This document shows, piece after piece, positions 6,426 through 15,758 of a stretch of 64,000 bases of DNA. The first letter of the stretch is position 1; each line of letters opens with the position of its first letter. The stretch comes from WHSM01 sp036375165. GTDB taxonomy: Bacteria > Actinomycetota > Actinomycetes > Mycobacteriales > Micromonosporaceae. Below the pieces are notes generated by a model. That model did not search any database and was not told the origin of the DNA. It saw nothing but the letters and a program-made list of their open reading frames with translations. The position numbers and the translations under genes are program-made. The stretch lies in assembly GCA_036375165.1 (NCBI GenBank), contig DASUSI010000140.1, forward strand, positions 1 through 64,000, in the 5' to 3' direction.

Positions 6426-9158
6426 TCAGCCCTGCGGGCAGACCTCCTGGTACGGCAGGTCCGGCACGTGCCGGTTCCATTCCGCCCGGGTCAGCGCCCG
6501 ACCCGCGCGATCACACAGCTCCTGGTACGGATTCCCGAGGTACGACAGGTTCCAGGACACCACCGAGTTGTCAGCGCCAACTCCGACCAGGGAACCGTCG
6601 TCGCGGAACGCCAACGCCAGCACCGGGCCGGCCTGACCCTTCAGATCCATGATCGGCTCGCCACTCTTCGCGTCCCACAGCCGCACCATGCCGTCCACAC
6701 CGCCGGTCACAACGGTGCTCCCGGCAGGGCCGAACGCCAGCGCGCGCACCGTATCCGCGTGCCCGTCCAGTGTGGTGATCTCCTCGCCGCTGGCCGCGTG
6801 CACCAACCTGACCGCACCGTCCGGTGTGCTCTGGGCGAGGACCGTCCCGTCTGGACTGAACGCCAGGGCACTCTCCCCGAAGCCGAGGCCGGCCACATCA
6901 CCGATCCAGTTGCCGGTGCTGGTGTACCAGAGCCACACGGCACCGGACCAGTCACTCGCCGCGACCATTGTCCCGTCAGAACTGAACGTCAGCGCTCCGA
7001 CCCCGGTCCCACTGCCCCGCAGGACCCGCATCTTCCTGCCCGACACGCTGTTCCACAGCCACACCGTTCCCTGGATGCCACCGCCGGCCAGCAGGCCGTC
7101 GGGACCGAAGGCCAGGGTGTTCAGCTCCGAAGGTCCACTCAGGGTCCTGGTATGCCCACCGGTCGCCGTGTCGTAGAGCCGTACGCCGGAGGCGCCTCCA
7201 CCGACCGCCAGTGAGGACCCGTCCGGGCTGAGCGCCATCGGGGGCAGCACCGCGGCACCGGAGTCGTCCTTGACGAGCACGGCCTCCTGGATGCCGGTGT
7301 CCCACACCCGTACCCCGAATTCCTCAGCCCTGGCGAGGGTGCTGCCATCGACGCTGAGCGCATGGTCGCGCCGCCGTGGCTGGCCGCTGGTCTCCAGTAC
7401 GGATTCGGTGGACCCGGAAACCGGGACCCGCCTGCCGATCGGACTGTCCCACAGCCTGGATATCTCACCACCACTGGCCAGCTTGGTTCCGTCCGGACTG
7501 AAAGCGAGGGCGAACGCCTCGGCCCCTCCCGCCAGGGTGACGATCGGGGTCAGACTCCGGGTGTCCCACAGCCCAACGGCCCCGTCCGGACCGGCGACTG
7601 CCAGCACCGTCCCGTCGGGGCTGAACGCAAGCGCGCCGACCCGGCCCCGGGAGCCCGGGAAGGAAGTGACCGCCTTGCCACTGGAAGTACTCCACAACCG
7701 AACGATGCCGTCCGGACCACCGTCCGCCAGGACCTTCCCGTCCTGGCTGAACGCCAGCGCGGTCACGCCGCTGTCGCCGTCCGCTGACCGCCCTCCAAAA
7801 TCCCGACGCGCTGGGAGGAGACGGCCCTTGCCGGTACGGATGTCCCGGAGCGCGACCCGCCCGGTCCGGTCACCGGTCGCCAGGACACCCTTCGCGCTGA
7901 ACGCGAGAACCTCGATGTGGCCACCGTGGTTCCCCCAGTTCTTGATCGAACGGCCCTTCGCGGAATCCCACAGTTCCACCTGACCCCGGTCGCCGGCGGC
8001 TGCCAGCTTCGCACCGTCCGGGCTGAAGGTCATCGCGGTGACCTTGGGCAGGTGGCTGCGCAGGCGGGTCTGGTCACCAGTGACGCTGTTCCACAGCCAG
8101 GTGGTTCCATCACCGGCACCACCTGCCAGGACACCTTTACGACCGAAGGTCACGGCGAACACCGGCTCCTTCGCGTCGAACGTGTCGACAGGCTCAGCCT
8201 TGCCGGTGTCCCACAGTCGTACGACGCCGTTGCCGGTGCCCGTGGCGAGCACCTTGCCGTCCGGGCTGAACGCTACCGCGTTGCCCATCGTGACCCGGCG
8301 CGCCGAGTTGGCGAGCGCCTTCAGCATCCCGGTACTGGCCTGAGGGCTGGGAGCGATCCGCCAAGCGGCTGCGGCGAGAAGCTGGGAACGGGTGGGGTCG
8401 GTGGCGGCGAGTGCCTGGCTTTCCGCCGCGAGCTGGCGGGACAACGCGACGTTGCGCTGCTCCGACGCTATGAGACTCGCCCTGACAGCCAACCCGGTCG
8501 AGGCCAGCGCGAGGACCAGGAGCGTGGCGAGGCTCACGACAAGGGTCTTGCGGAACCGCGGGGTCCCCAGTGCCGCGCGATTCGACCGGTCCCCCGTCCG
8601 CTTGCCGGCTTCCTCACCCATGGACTCACGGTCGGCGGTGTCACTGGCCTCGGTGAGCAGGAACCGGAATGCCGGGAACTCGTCCGCGAGCTTGCCAAAC
8701 GCCGCGACCACGGCCAGTTGCAGGTCCTCGTCCGCTGCTTCGGCGGCGGCCCGCACCGCCTGACGCGCCGCGTCGGTCTGCCTGAGGAGGGTGGCGATCT
8801 CCTTGAGGAGTACCGCCGCTTCCGCGTCGTCGTCCGCCAGAGCGGCTTCGATTCCGGCGGCCAGTTCCGGCTCCACGTCGGCGGCGGTCAGGGCATCGCG
8901 GTCTTTGGGATCCAGCTGGTCGACCGTGGAGGAGATCACGTTGCTGAGGACGTTGAACTTCGTATCACCGATGACGCCGACGCTGGCGGCGACCAGGGGG
9001 CCCGAGCCGGGTTCGGCTGCTACCACCGGGGCGAGTGCCCCGGCGCAGAGCACTGTCATCCAGTCGGTGCCTGTGGCCCCCCGGACGGCACCACCAGCAC
9101 GTACTGTGACATCACGAATACCAGCCTGCATACGACGTACCTGGTCGTCAGAAGCCAC
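6426..9158 (-). CDS. Membrane-anchored WD40 beta-propeller protein without NTPase domain
   Basis: About 910 aa from the GTG at 9158, which has GGAG five bases upstream; the frame is open to a GTG at 9227. The N-terminal about 200 residues are Ala-rich helices (GGAVRGATGTDWMTVLCAGALAPVVA and a long acidic helical stretch). One membrane segment follows (KTLVVSLATLLVLALASTG), then a coiled linker RNVALSRQLAAESQALAATDP, and finally more than ten WD40 repeats of the form LAFSPDGxxLAxGxxDGxVRLWD. Membrane segment, linker and propeller are exactly the C-terminal half of actinomycete NTPase-WD40 (STAND) regulators, but no Walker motifs are present. It probably acts as a protein-interaction scaffold; partner unknown. 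Confidence 0.8.
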   Translation of the reverse strand: MASDDQVRRMQAGIRDVTVRAGGAVRGATGTDWMTVLCAGALAPVVAAEPGSGPLVAASVGVIGDTKFNVLSNVISSTVDQLDPKDRDALTAADVEPELAAGIEAALADDDAEAAVLLKEIATLLRQTDAARQAVRAAAEAADEDLQLAVVAAFGKLADEFPAFRFLLTEASDTADRESMGEEAGKRTGDRSNRAALGTPRFRKTLVVSLATLLVLALASTGLAVRASLIASEQRNVALSRQLAAESQALAATDPTRSQLLAAAAWRIAPSPQASTGMLKALANSARRVTMGNAVAFSPDGKVLATGTGNGVVRLWDTGKAEPVDTFDAKEPVFAVTFGRKGVLAGGAGDGTTWLWNSVTGDQTRLRSHLPKVTAMTFSPDGAKLAAAGDRGQVELWDSAKGRSIKNWGNHGGHIEVLAFSAKGVLATGDRTGRVALRDIRTGKGRLLPARRDFGGRSADGDSGVTALAFSQDGKVLADGGPDGIVRLWSTSSGKAVTSFPGSRGRVGALAFSPDGTVLAVAGPDGAVGLWDTRSLTPIVTLAGGAEAFALAFSPDGTKLASGGEISRLWDSPIGRRVPVSGSTESVLETSGQPRRRDHALSVDGSTLARAEEFGVRVWDTGIQEAVLVKDDSGAAVLPPMALSPDGSSLAVGGGASGVRLYDTATGGHTRTLSGPSELNTLAFGPDGLLAGGGIQGTVWLWNSVSGRKMRVLRGSGTGVGALTFSSDGTMVAASDWSGAVWLWYTSTGNWIGDVAGLGFGESALAFSPDGTVLAQSTPDGAVRLVHAASGEEITTLDGHADTVRALAFGPAGSTVVTGGVDGMVRLWDAKSGEPIMDLKGQAGPVLALAFRDDGSLVGVGADNSVVSWNLSYLGNPYQELCDRAGRALTRAEWNRHVPDLPYQEVCPQG

Positions 9159-9253
9159 TGACACTCCATAAGGCGATAGTCCGGAAGGCCCCTGAGAATA
9201 CGGCGCACGCGACATCTGGGATGTCACAGGGGCAGACCCGGATAGGGGTGGCG

Positions 9254-10042
9254 TCAGCTGGGGAACATGCCACCGGTGACGTTGACGAAGGTGCCGGTGA
9301 TGCCGGCCGCCCGGTCCGAGGCCAGGAAAACCGCCGCTTCGGCGATCTCGGCCACCCTCGGTGACCTGCGCAGCATCCGCATCTGGTCCAACTGGGCGAG
9401 CAGCCCTTGGAACGCCTCGTCGTCCACGCGGAGTTTGCTGTTGTACATGGCGAGCTTCTCCGGTGACAGGGTGTCCGGAACACCGGCGACCCAGATTCCC
9501 ACGACGCGCACCCCGTGCGGTCCGACCTCGGCGGCGAGGTTACGGACCAGGACATCGGTCGCCGCGTCCGCCGGTCCGGTGCCGCCCAGCATCGGGCTTC
9601 CCGTGGCGGCTCCGCTGTCCAGGGCGAGGATCACCCCGGATCCCTGCCGGATCATGTGGCGTGCCGCAGCCCGCGCGGTGATGAAGTTGGTGGTGACTCC
9701 GGTGATGATCGGGTGGAGGAAGTCGGCGGTGGACATCTCGACCAGCGGGGTGCCCTGCACGTCACCCCGCGATATCAGGTTGAGCGAGATGTCGATGCCG
9801 CCGGCCTGCGACACCATCGCCTGCGCGTGCTGGTCCACGGCCCGCTCGTCGAGCGCGTCGACCAACGCTACTTCGGCGTGTCCTCCGGCCGCGGTGACCT
9901 GCTCGGCCGCCTTGTCGAGGTGTTCCCTGGTTCGTCCGGCCAGGAACACCGTCGCTCCCTCCCGGGCAAACGCTGTGGCGACCCCGGTGCCGAGCGCCCC
10001 TCCCGCCCCGTAGATCACGGCGTTCCTGTTCTCCAGCAGCAT
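9254..10042 (-). CDS. SDR-fold protein lacking the catalytic Tyr and Lys
   Basis: 262 aa. GGAGGT five bases before the ATG at 10042 sets the start, so the open frame reaching 10843 is not used. The Rossmann motif is intact (VIYGAGGALGTGVATAFAREGATV), and the C-terminal GITGTFVNVTGGMFPS is normal for the family. Where classical SDRs have YxxxK the sequence reads TGPADAATDVL, so Tyr is Thr and Lys is Asp. It may bind NAD(P) without classical SDR catalysis or use another residue. It is divergent from the SRPBCC gene across a 237-base gap. Confidence 0.8.
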   Translation of the reverse strand: MLLENRNAVIYGAGGALGTGVATAFAREGATVFLAGRTREHLDKAAEQVTAAGGHAEVALVDALDERAVDQHAQAMVSQAGGIDISLNLISRGDVQGTPLVEMSTADFLHPIITGVTTNFITARAAARHMIRQGSGVILALDSGAATGSPMLGGTGPADAATDVLVRNLAAEVGPHGVRVVGIWVAGVPDTLSPEKLAMYNSKLRVDDEAFQGLLAQLDQMRMLRRSPRVAEIAEAAVFLASDRAAGITGTFVNVTGGMFPS

Positions 10043-10279
10043 CGCTACCTCCGTGGTGTCGACCGGTCGCCGGGCGGGTCCGCGGTGGCGTGTTCCAGTC
10101 TCGAACGAGTCCGGTCGACACCTTGGCGTCCCTATTGACACGTCGCAGCCGAAGCCGAGGTTTCGACATCCACGGACCGCTCCGCTGGGTTCATCGGGAG
10201 TTCCCGCATGACCCGTGCGCCACGGGGCAGCACAGTCCAGAACCAAAAACGCGAAAGCACCGATGAGAGGAGTGGGACG

Positions 10280-10786
10280 ATGACACCGCAGAACCTCGGC
10301 GACGAGACCACCAGGATCGTCGCGGAAGCCGCCGAACTTGTCGTGGAACGGGTCTTTGACGCTCCCCGCGACCTGGTCTGGCAGGCGTTCACCGAGCCCG
10401 AGCACGTGCCGCGCTGGTGGGGGCCGCATGGCAGCAGCACCACCGTGGCCGAGATGGACCCGCGACCCGGCGGCAGGTGGCGCTACATCCACCACGCGGC
10501 CCCGGGCCACGACGTGTCGTTCAAGGGCGAGTACCTGGAGGTGGTGCCGCCGGAGAAGGTGGTACGGACGCTGGTCTACGACGTCGCGGAGTACGAGGCT
10601 CAGCCCGCGGTCGAGACCGTGGCACTCGAAGACCTCGGTGGGAGCACGAAGGTCACGAACCGTTCCCGGTTCCCCTCGCCGGACGTGCTCGAGCAGGCGC
10701 TGGCGACCGGCATGACACAGGGAGCCATCGAGACGTACGACCGGCTCGCCGAGTTGCTGGCCGATCTGGCGGCCCACCGGGCGTGA
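10280..10786 (+). CDS. SRPBCC/AHSA1-domain protein
   Basis: 168 aa from the ATG at 10280. The helix-grip START-like fold is indicated by VERVFDAPRDLVWQAFTEPEHVPRWWGP (about residues 22-49), DPRPGGRWRY and the C-terminal helix ALATGMTQGAIETYDRLAELLADL. AHSA1-type proteins bind hydrophobic ligands or chaperones, and bacterial members are often small detoxification or cyclase-like proteins with no defined reaction. It ends 76 bases before a convergent redox gene. No operon partner. Confidence 0.8.
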   Translation: MTPQNLGDETTRIVAEAAELVVERVFDAPRDLVWQAFTEPEHVPRWWGPHGSSTTVAEMDPRPGGRWRYIHHAAPGHDVSFKGEYLEVVPPEKVVRTLVYDVAEYEAQPAVETVALEDLGGSTKVTNRSRFPSPDVLEQALATGMTQGAIETYDRLAELLADLAAHRA

Positions 10787-10862
10787 CCCGAGGTATCTCA
10801 CGGGAGCGGGTGGCCCCGGTCGTCCGGGTCGGACTGAGGCCACCGACCGAGCAACCCGACAG

Positions 10863-11543
10863 TCAGCGGACGATCTTGAAATTGAACTTCGCGGTACCCA
10901 GGGCGAACATCAGCCGCAACCAGACCGGGAGCAGCATCTCGGTGCCCCGGGCGGTGGTGATGTCACCCAGGTCCATGACGTCGGTGTGCCCCATGCTCCC
11001 GAGCAGCTCGGTGACGGTCTGCTTGGCACCGGCATCGTTGCCCGAGACGAACACGGTGTGCGCGCCGTCGGCGAGCGTCCGGGGCTCTACCATCAGGTCC
11101 GCGTTCAACGTGTTCAGCGTCTTGACCACTTTCGCGTCCGGGAACGCCCGCTGGATCTGCTCACCCAGCGAATCGGTGTCCTTCACGAACAGGGTCGGCG
11201 GCATGCCCTGAGAGAAGTCGAGCGGGTTGGAGATGTCCACCAGCACCTTTCCGGCGAGGTTCTCCGGACCGGCTTCACCCAGCGCGGCGAGCGAGGCGGT
11301 GCCCAGGGTGGCATTGACGAGCAGCTCGGCGTCGGCCGCGGCGTCCCGATATGTCGCCAGCGTCACCTCCGGCTGCTTTTGGGCCCACACCGGGTACGGC
11401 GGGTTTCCCATGGCGTCCGGCTCGGTGCGCGCCATGGTCTGGGCCACGTCCCGGGTACCGACCGTCACCTCGTGACCCAACCCGGCCAGCCGACCGGCGA
11501 GCGCCTGGCCGACCATGCCGGTGCCCAGCACAGCAGTCCTCAT
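10863..11543 (-). CDS. NADP/F420 oxidoreductase-like (Fno family) protein
   Basis: 226 aa. The N-terminal dinucleotide-binding motif AVLGTGMVGQALAGRLAGLGHEVTVGTRD, followed by LLVNATLGTASLAALGEAG, LVDISNPLDF and VVKTLNTLNADLM, matches the F420-dependent NADP reductase family (PF03807 N-terminus), which transfers hydride between F420H2 and NADP. Many stand-alone actinomycete members act on other substrates, so the reaction is uncertain. Single gene, convergent with the SRPBCC gene. Confidence 0.8.
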   Translation of the reverse strand: MRTAVLGTGMVGQALAGRLAGLGHEVTVGTRDVAQTMARTEPDAMGNPPYPVWAQKQPEVTLATYRDAAADAELLVNATLGTASLAALGEAGPENLAGKVLVDISNPLDFSQGMPPTLFVKDTDSLGEQIQRAFPDAKVVKTLNTLNADLMVEPRTLADGAHTVFVSGNDAGAKQTVTELLGSMGHTDVMDLGDITTARGTEMLLPVWLRLMFALGTAKFNFKIVR

Positions 11544-11770
11544 GGATATCCCCTCGACATCGTGTGATTCCGCGCGGGTGCGTCACCCGCGTCGTCTCGC
11601 CAGGCTAACCGGCTGCTGGACACGGCCTCCCGCCACACCGGTCGCCGCCAGGCCCGCCGCGCGGGTGCTCGTGGCCGCCGCCCGGTCCGCGTGACCGGTA
11701 ACGTCCGGATCGCCCGGCGCACTGCGATGATGCACACCTGCTCGACGACCCGGCGGCCCTGGGAGGCCCG

Positions 11771-11983
11771 ATGAAAGGTCTCGTCTGCCTGCTGCTCTTC
11801 CCAGCGGCGGTCGCCGTCTGGATCCTCGGTTCACCACACGCCGCCTGGCGGGTGATCACGGCGTTGCGACGCACCGGGCCCGCCCCTGACGGGCCGGCTT
11901 ACCTGGTACTCCGGGTGGGTGCGACGCTCGCGCTGTTTTCCATCCTGGTGTTGATCATCCTGATCTCACGGCCCTCCGAGTAG
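11771..11983 (+). CDS. Small two-helix membrane protein (70 aa)
   Basis: Two hydrophobic segments, LVCLLLFPAAVAVWILG (about residues 4-20) and LRVGATLALFSILVLIILIS (about 47-66), are joined by a basic loop (RRTGPAPDG). GGAGG lies shortly before the ATG. It is probably a bitopic inner-membrane protein; I know no function. It precedes the lipoprotein gene by 56 bases on the same strand and may share its transcript. Confidence 0.65.
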   Translation: MKGLVCLLLFPAAVAVWILGSPHAAWRVITALRRTGPAPDGPAYLVLRVGATLALFSILVLIILISRPSE

Positions 11984-12039
11984 CTCCGGCTCATGGGGCA
12001 CTCACCCGCGACAGCGTCGCCGCCCGTACACTCCGGTCC

Positions 12040-12405
12040 GTGCATCTTCTTCACCGACCAACACAAGCCCTCAAATCCCAGCCATTCCGGCTCCTCGGCG
12101 TGGTGCTCGCCCTGCTGTTCGGGCTCGCCCTCACCGGCTGCGGCGGGGAAGGCACCTCTACCAGCTGCACCCTGGACTCCTGCACCGTGACGTTCGATCG
12201 GGGGGTCGACGCGAAGGCCGAGGTTCTCGGAGTGGAGGCCCGGCTGGTCAAGGTCGAGGGTCAGGACGTCACGTTGGAGGTGGCCGGAAGCGAGGTCACC
12301 GCGCCGGTTGGGAAGCCGGTCGACGTCGAAGGGTTCCAAGTAGAGGTCCAGGAAGTCACCGACAGCGACGTAAAGGTGAAGATCAGCGCTGGCGGCAGCG
12401 GCTGA
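12040..12405 (+). CDS. Small lipoprotein (121 aa)
   Basis: GTG start. A basic N-terminus, then FRLLGVVLALLFGLALTGC with a clear LTGC lipobox, gives a mature protein beginning at a lipid-anchored Cys near residue 34. The mature part is short, beta-strand-like and acidic (LVKVEGQDVTLEVAGSEV, then VEGFQVEVQEVTDSDVKVKI) with a possible CTLDSC disulfide loop. It is probably anchored on the outer face of the membrane. Role unknown. Confidence 0.75.
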   Translation: MHLLHRPTQALKSQPFRLLGVVLALLFGLALTGCGGEGTSTSCTLDSCTVTFDRGVDAKAEVLGVEARLVKVEGQDVTLEVAGSEVTAPVGKPVDVEGFQVEVQEVTDSDVKVKISAGGSG

Positions 12406-12542
12406 CGAGTCCTTTCATCAGTCTGACGCGTCCGTGACACGCCGTAACGCGACCCGGCACCAGCCGGGTCGGTCCCGGCACGCCTATCTGATACCGGCAC
12501 CGGCGTTCCACGCACCGTGCGGCCTGTGCGAAGGAGTTGACC

Positions 12543-13961
12543 ATGAGCGACAGGTACGTCCAGCAGGGTGAGGCCTCCTCCCGCTCCGCGGTACGGGTGG
12601 CCGTCTTCGTGCTGGTGACCGCCGGGCTACTCAGCATCGCGGCGATGGCCTGGCTGTGGCCGTCCAAAGACCTGGAGCGGCCCGACCCCGGCGGCCAGCC
12701 GACCGTGGTCACCGGCACCGTCACGAAAGTGATCCTCGAACCCTGCCCTGAAGGTCCCGGCCCGGACTCGCCCGACGCGCCACCGCAGCCGGACGGTGGC
12801 CGAATGCGGCAGTGCGGCACCGTGCGCGTCACGCTGACCAGCGGAGCGGACCGTGGTGAGCAGATCGAGACCGACATCCCGTCAGGTCCCGGAGCACCGA
12901 CCGTCCAGGCCGGAGACGCCGTCAAGCTGATCTACACTCCCGACGCCATCGGCGGTACGGCGTACCAGATTCAGGACCACCAGCGCGACCTGCCGCTGTG
13001 GTTGCTCGGCGGGTTGTTCGCGGTGGCTGTGATCGCTTTCGGTCGGTGGCGCGGTATCACCTCACTGGTCGGTCTCGCGGTCACCTTCGCGGTGCTGCTG
13101 CTGTTCATCGTCCCCGCGATCCTGGAGGGGCAGCAGCCGCTGTTGGTGGCGATCGTCGGGTCTGCGGTGATCATGCTGACCGTGCTGTACCTGACACACG
13201 GCTTCAACATCTCCACGTCGGTGGCGGTGGTCGGCACCCTGGTCAGCCTGGTGCTGACCGGAATGATGGCCGCACTGGCGACCTCCGCCACCCGTCTGAC
13301 CGGGGTCGCCAGCGAGGAGACCGCGTACCTCAACGTGGTCTACGGCCAGGTCGACATGCGGGGGTTGCTGCTGGCCGGAATCCTGATCGGCTGCCTCGGG
13401 GTACTGGACGACGTGACCGTGACCCAGGCAGCGACCGTCACCGAGTTGGCCCGCGCCAATCCGGACTTCCGGGTCTGGCAGCTCTACGAGGCCGCCACCC
13501 GGGTCGGCCGCTCCCATATCGCGTCCGTGGTGAACACCATCGTGCTGGCGTATGCCGGAGCATCGTTGCCGCTGCTGGTGCTGATCGCCGCCGGCAGCCA
13601 GCCGCTGGGCCAGACGTTGACCAACCCGCTGATCGCACAGGAGATCGTGCGCGCGGTGGTCGGCACTCTGGGGCTCGTCGCGGCGGTCCCGGTCACCACC
13701 ATGCTGGCCGCGCTGACCGCCCGGCCGTACTCCGAACGTCACCTCGGGGAACACCCCGACGGTCGCGGCTTCGACCCCGCCACGCCCGAGCGGGAGCACA
13801 CCGGCTCCGGCTCCGGCTCCGAGGAGCACCATCCCGACCAGAACGGGGCGGACCCGGCTCCCACGCCGAGCATCCGCGAAACGGGTGGATTCCCCACGCT
13901 GACACAACGGTTTCCGCGGTCTGCGGCCCGGGGCAGGGCGGCTTGGCCGAAGCAGCAGTGA
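12543..13961 (+). CDS. YibE/F family membrane protein
   Basis: 472 aa from the ATG at 12543, which follows GAAGGAG. One N-terminal helix is followed by an extracytoplasmic beta-rich domain (about residues 50-145), then seven or more helices. The conserved core FGRWRGITSLVGLAVTF, then LGVLDDVTVTQAATVTEL and ARVGRSHIASVVNTIVLAYAGASLPLL, is diagnostic of YibE_F (PF07907). The family's transport function is not established. The C-terminal tail (from about 400) is hydrophilic with a GSGSGSEE run. Its stop overlaps the next start as GTGA. Confidence 0.9.
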   Translation: MSDRYVQQGEASSRSAVRVAVFVLVTAGLLSIAAMAWLWPSKDLERPDPGGQPTVVTGTVTKVILEPCPEGPGPDSPDAPPQPDGGRMRQCGTVRVTLTSGADRGEQIETDIPSGPGAPTVQAGDAVKLIYTPDAIGGTAYQIQDHQRDLPLWLLGGLFAVAVIAFGRWRGITSLVGLAVTFAVLLLFIVPAILEGQQPLLVAIVGSAVIMLTVLYLTHGFNISTSVAVVGTLVSLVLTGMMAALATSATRLTGVASEETAYLNVVYGQVDMRGLLLAGILIGCLGVLDDVTVTQAATVTELARANPDFRVWQLYEAATRVGRSHIASVVNTIVLAYAGASLPLLVLIAAGSQPLGQTLTNPLIAQEIVRAVVGTLGLVAAVPVTTMLAALTARPYSERHLGEHPDGRGFDPATPEREHTGSGSGSEEHHPDQNGADPAPTPSIRETGGFPTLTQRFPRSAARGRAAWPKQQ

Positions 13962-14707
13962 CCGGGACCGACCCGATCCGGCTGGGCCGGGGCGAGGTAC
14001 GGGTCTTCTGGGCCCGGCTGGGTGACAGTGACTCCAGGCTGCTCGGGCTGCTCAATGCTGTGGAGCGGGGCCGGTACGCCGGTTACCGCCGTCCTGAGGA
14101 CGCCAACCGGTTCCTGCTGGGTGCTGCGATGGTACGGATCGTGGCGGGCCGCCACCTCGGCCGCCCGTCGGGGGCCGTGCCCGTGGACCGCCGCTGTCCG
14201 GACTGCGACAGGCCACACGGAAAGGTCCGGTTGCCCGGATCGGACCTACACCTGTCGGTGTCCCATTCCGGGGATCTGGTGGGTCTGGCCTGCCACATGG
14301 GTGCGGCGGTCGGGCTGGACGTGGAGCACCTCGACCGGTTCGAAAACCGGCCCGGCACCGACCTGCAATCCGGACTTGTCGACTACGTGCTCGCCGCATC
14401 CGAGAAGAATCGCCTCGACAGCCTGGGCACCGCGGGCCGGCTGCCGGGGTTCCTGCGCTACTGGACCCGCAAGGAAGCGCTGCTCAAGGCAACCGGCGAC
14501 GGGTTGCGGGTGGACCTTCGCAGCCTGGTGTTGAGCGGTCCCGACGATCCGCCCGTGCTGCTTGAGTCGAGCCACCTGCCGCGCTCTGAGCTGACGCTGT
14601 ACGACCTGGAGGCCGCGCCGGATCACGTCGCCGCCCTGGCGGTACACCGGGACCATCCGGTCAGGGTCACAGAACTCCCGGCGGGGCCCCTGCTCGAAGG
14701 GACCTGA
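13958..14707 (+). CDS. Sfp-type 4'-phosphopantetheinyl transferase
   Basis: 249 aa from a GTG overlapping the YibE/F stop. Motifs LHLSVSHSGDLVGLA, VGLDVEHLD (the Mg-binding GxDxE) and YWTRKEALLKATGDGL (the WxxKEA signature) are all present, so it should be active. The enzyme moves the 4'-phosphopantetheine arm from CoA to a Ser of carrier proteins in polyketide, peptide or siderophore synthesis. No carrier protein or synthase is encoded in this window, so it probably serves clusters elsewhere. Coupling to a YibE/F gene is unexpected and gives no clue to its targets. Confidence 0.92.
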   Translation: MTGTDPIRLGRGEVRVFWARLGDSDSRLLGLLNAVERGRYAGYRRPEDANRFLLGAAMVRIVAGRHLGRPSGAVPVDRRCPDCDRPHGKVRLPGSDLHLSVSHSGDLVGLACHMGAAVGLDVEHLDRFENRPGTDLQSGLVDYVLAASEKNRLDSLGTAGRLPGFLRYWTRKEALLKATGDGLRVDLRSLVLSGPDDPPVLLESSHLPRSELTLYDLEAAPDHVAALAVHRDHPVRVTELPAGPLLEGT

Positions 14708-14816
14708 TCCCGCGACCGGATCTGCGCCCCTCCCCTCCCCCCACGCGGCCTTGGAAACGGCTACAGCGACCATTGAGTTGCAGGTTTTCAAGATCTCGTG
14801 AACGGGGAGGGCGATC

Positions 14817-15758
14817 ATGCGGATCTTCGTCGCTGGCGCTACGGGGGCGATCGGGCGTCGCCTGGTTCCGATGCTGGTACGGGCCGGGCACGAGGTCACC
14901 GGAACCACCCGTACTCCGGCCAAGGCCGAAGCGGTACGGGCCATGGGTGCCGATCCGGTCGTGGTGGACGCGCTTGACGCCGACGCGGTGATGGCCGCGG
15001 TCGGTGATGCGGCACCCACGGTGGTGGTGCATCAGCTCACCGCGCTGTCCGGCCCGGCCAGCCTCCGAAACTTCGACCGTGCCTTCACTGGTACGAACCG
15101 GTTGCGCACCGAAGGCACCCGGCACCTGCTGACGGCGGCACGGAGGGCCGGTGCCCGGCGTTTCGTGGTGCAGAGCTTCACCGGCTGGCCCAACCAGCGG
15201 ACTGGCGGACCGGTGAAGACGGAACTCGACCCGATCGACCCGCATCCCACCGCTGCCTCGCGCGAGACCGTGGCGGCGTTGCGCAGCCTGGAGTCGATGG
15301 TGGCCGAGGCGGCCGACATCGAGGGTGTGGTGCTGCGGTACGGCCTGTTCTATGGCCCGGGAACCAGCCTGGCACCGGGCGGGGAGGTGCTGGAACTGGT
15401 ACGTGGCCGACGCCTGCCGGTGGTCGGTGGTGGCACCGGCGTCTGGTCGTTCGTCCACATCGACGACGCGGCCCAGGCGACCCTGACCGCCTGCGAGGGC
15501 ACCGCCGTGGGGATCTACAACGTTGTTGACGACGATCCCGCGCCGGTCCGGGTATGGCTGCCCTACCTCGCGGAGGCGATCGGCGCGAAACCTCCGCGAC
15601 GGGTGCCCACCTGGCTGGTACGCCCGTTACTGGGCGAGCACGGGATCTCGATGATGACCGCTGTCCGTGGCTCCTCCAACGCGAAGGCGCGTCGTGATCT
15701 CGGTTGGGTTCCGGCGTACCCGAGCTGGCGGCAGGGATTCCGGGAAGCCCTGGACTAG
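14817..15758 (+). CDS. Extended/atypical SDR, NAD-dependent epimerase-dehydratase family
   Basis: 313 aa; GGGGAGGG lies upstream of the ATG. The N-terminus MRIFVAGATGAIGRRLVPMLVRAGHEVTG gives the GxxGxxG nucleotide-binding loop. Later blocks VVLRYGLFYGPGTSL, VWSFVHIDDAAQATLTA and GIYNVVDDDPAPV are characteristic of extended SDRs acting on nucleotide sugars or flavanone-like substrates. The usual YxxxK is not obvious (SFTGWPNQR lies near the expected place). Single gene; substrate unknown. Confidence 0.82.
   Translation: MRIFVAGATGAIGRRLVPMLVRAGHEVTGTTRTPAKAEAVRAMGADPVVVDALDADAVMAAVGDAAPTVVVHQLTALSGPASLRNFDRAFTGTNRLRTEGTRHLLTAARRAGARRFVVQSFTGWPNQRTGGPVKTELDPIDPHPTAASRETVAALRSLESMVAEAADIEGVVLRYGLFYGPGTSLAPGGEVLELVRGRRLPVVGGGTGVWSFVHIDDAAQATLTACEGTAVGIYNVVDDDPAPVRVWLPYLAEAIGAKPPRRVPTWLVRPLLGEHGISMMTAVRGSSNAKARRDLGWVPAYPSWRQGFREALD

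Noticed and set aside
10043..10843. N-terminal extension of the SDR frame on the minus strand
   Set aside because: It runs antisense through the SRPBCC gene, and a strong ribosome site precedes ATG 10042.
10809..10843. Possible terminator GGTGGCC/GGCCACC between convergent genes
   Set aside because: Stem only 7 bp with a long irregular loop; too weak in this G+C-rich sequence.
12998..13957. N-terminal extension of the phosphopantetheinyl transferase frame
   Set aside because: It lies fully inside the YibE/F gene in another frame and is Arg/Gly-rich; the GTG at 13958 gives a normal-length enzyme.
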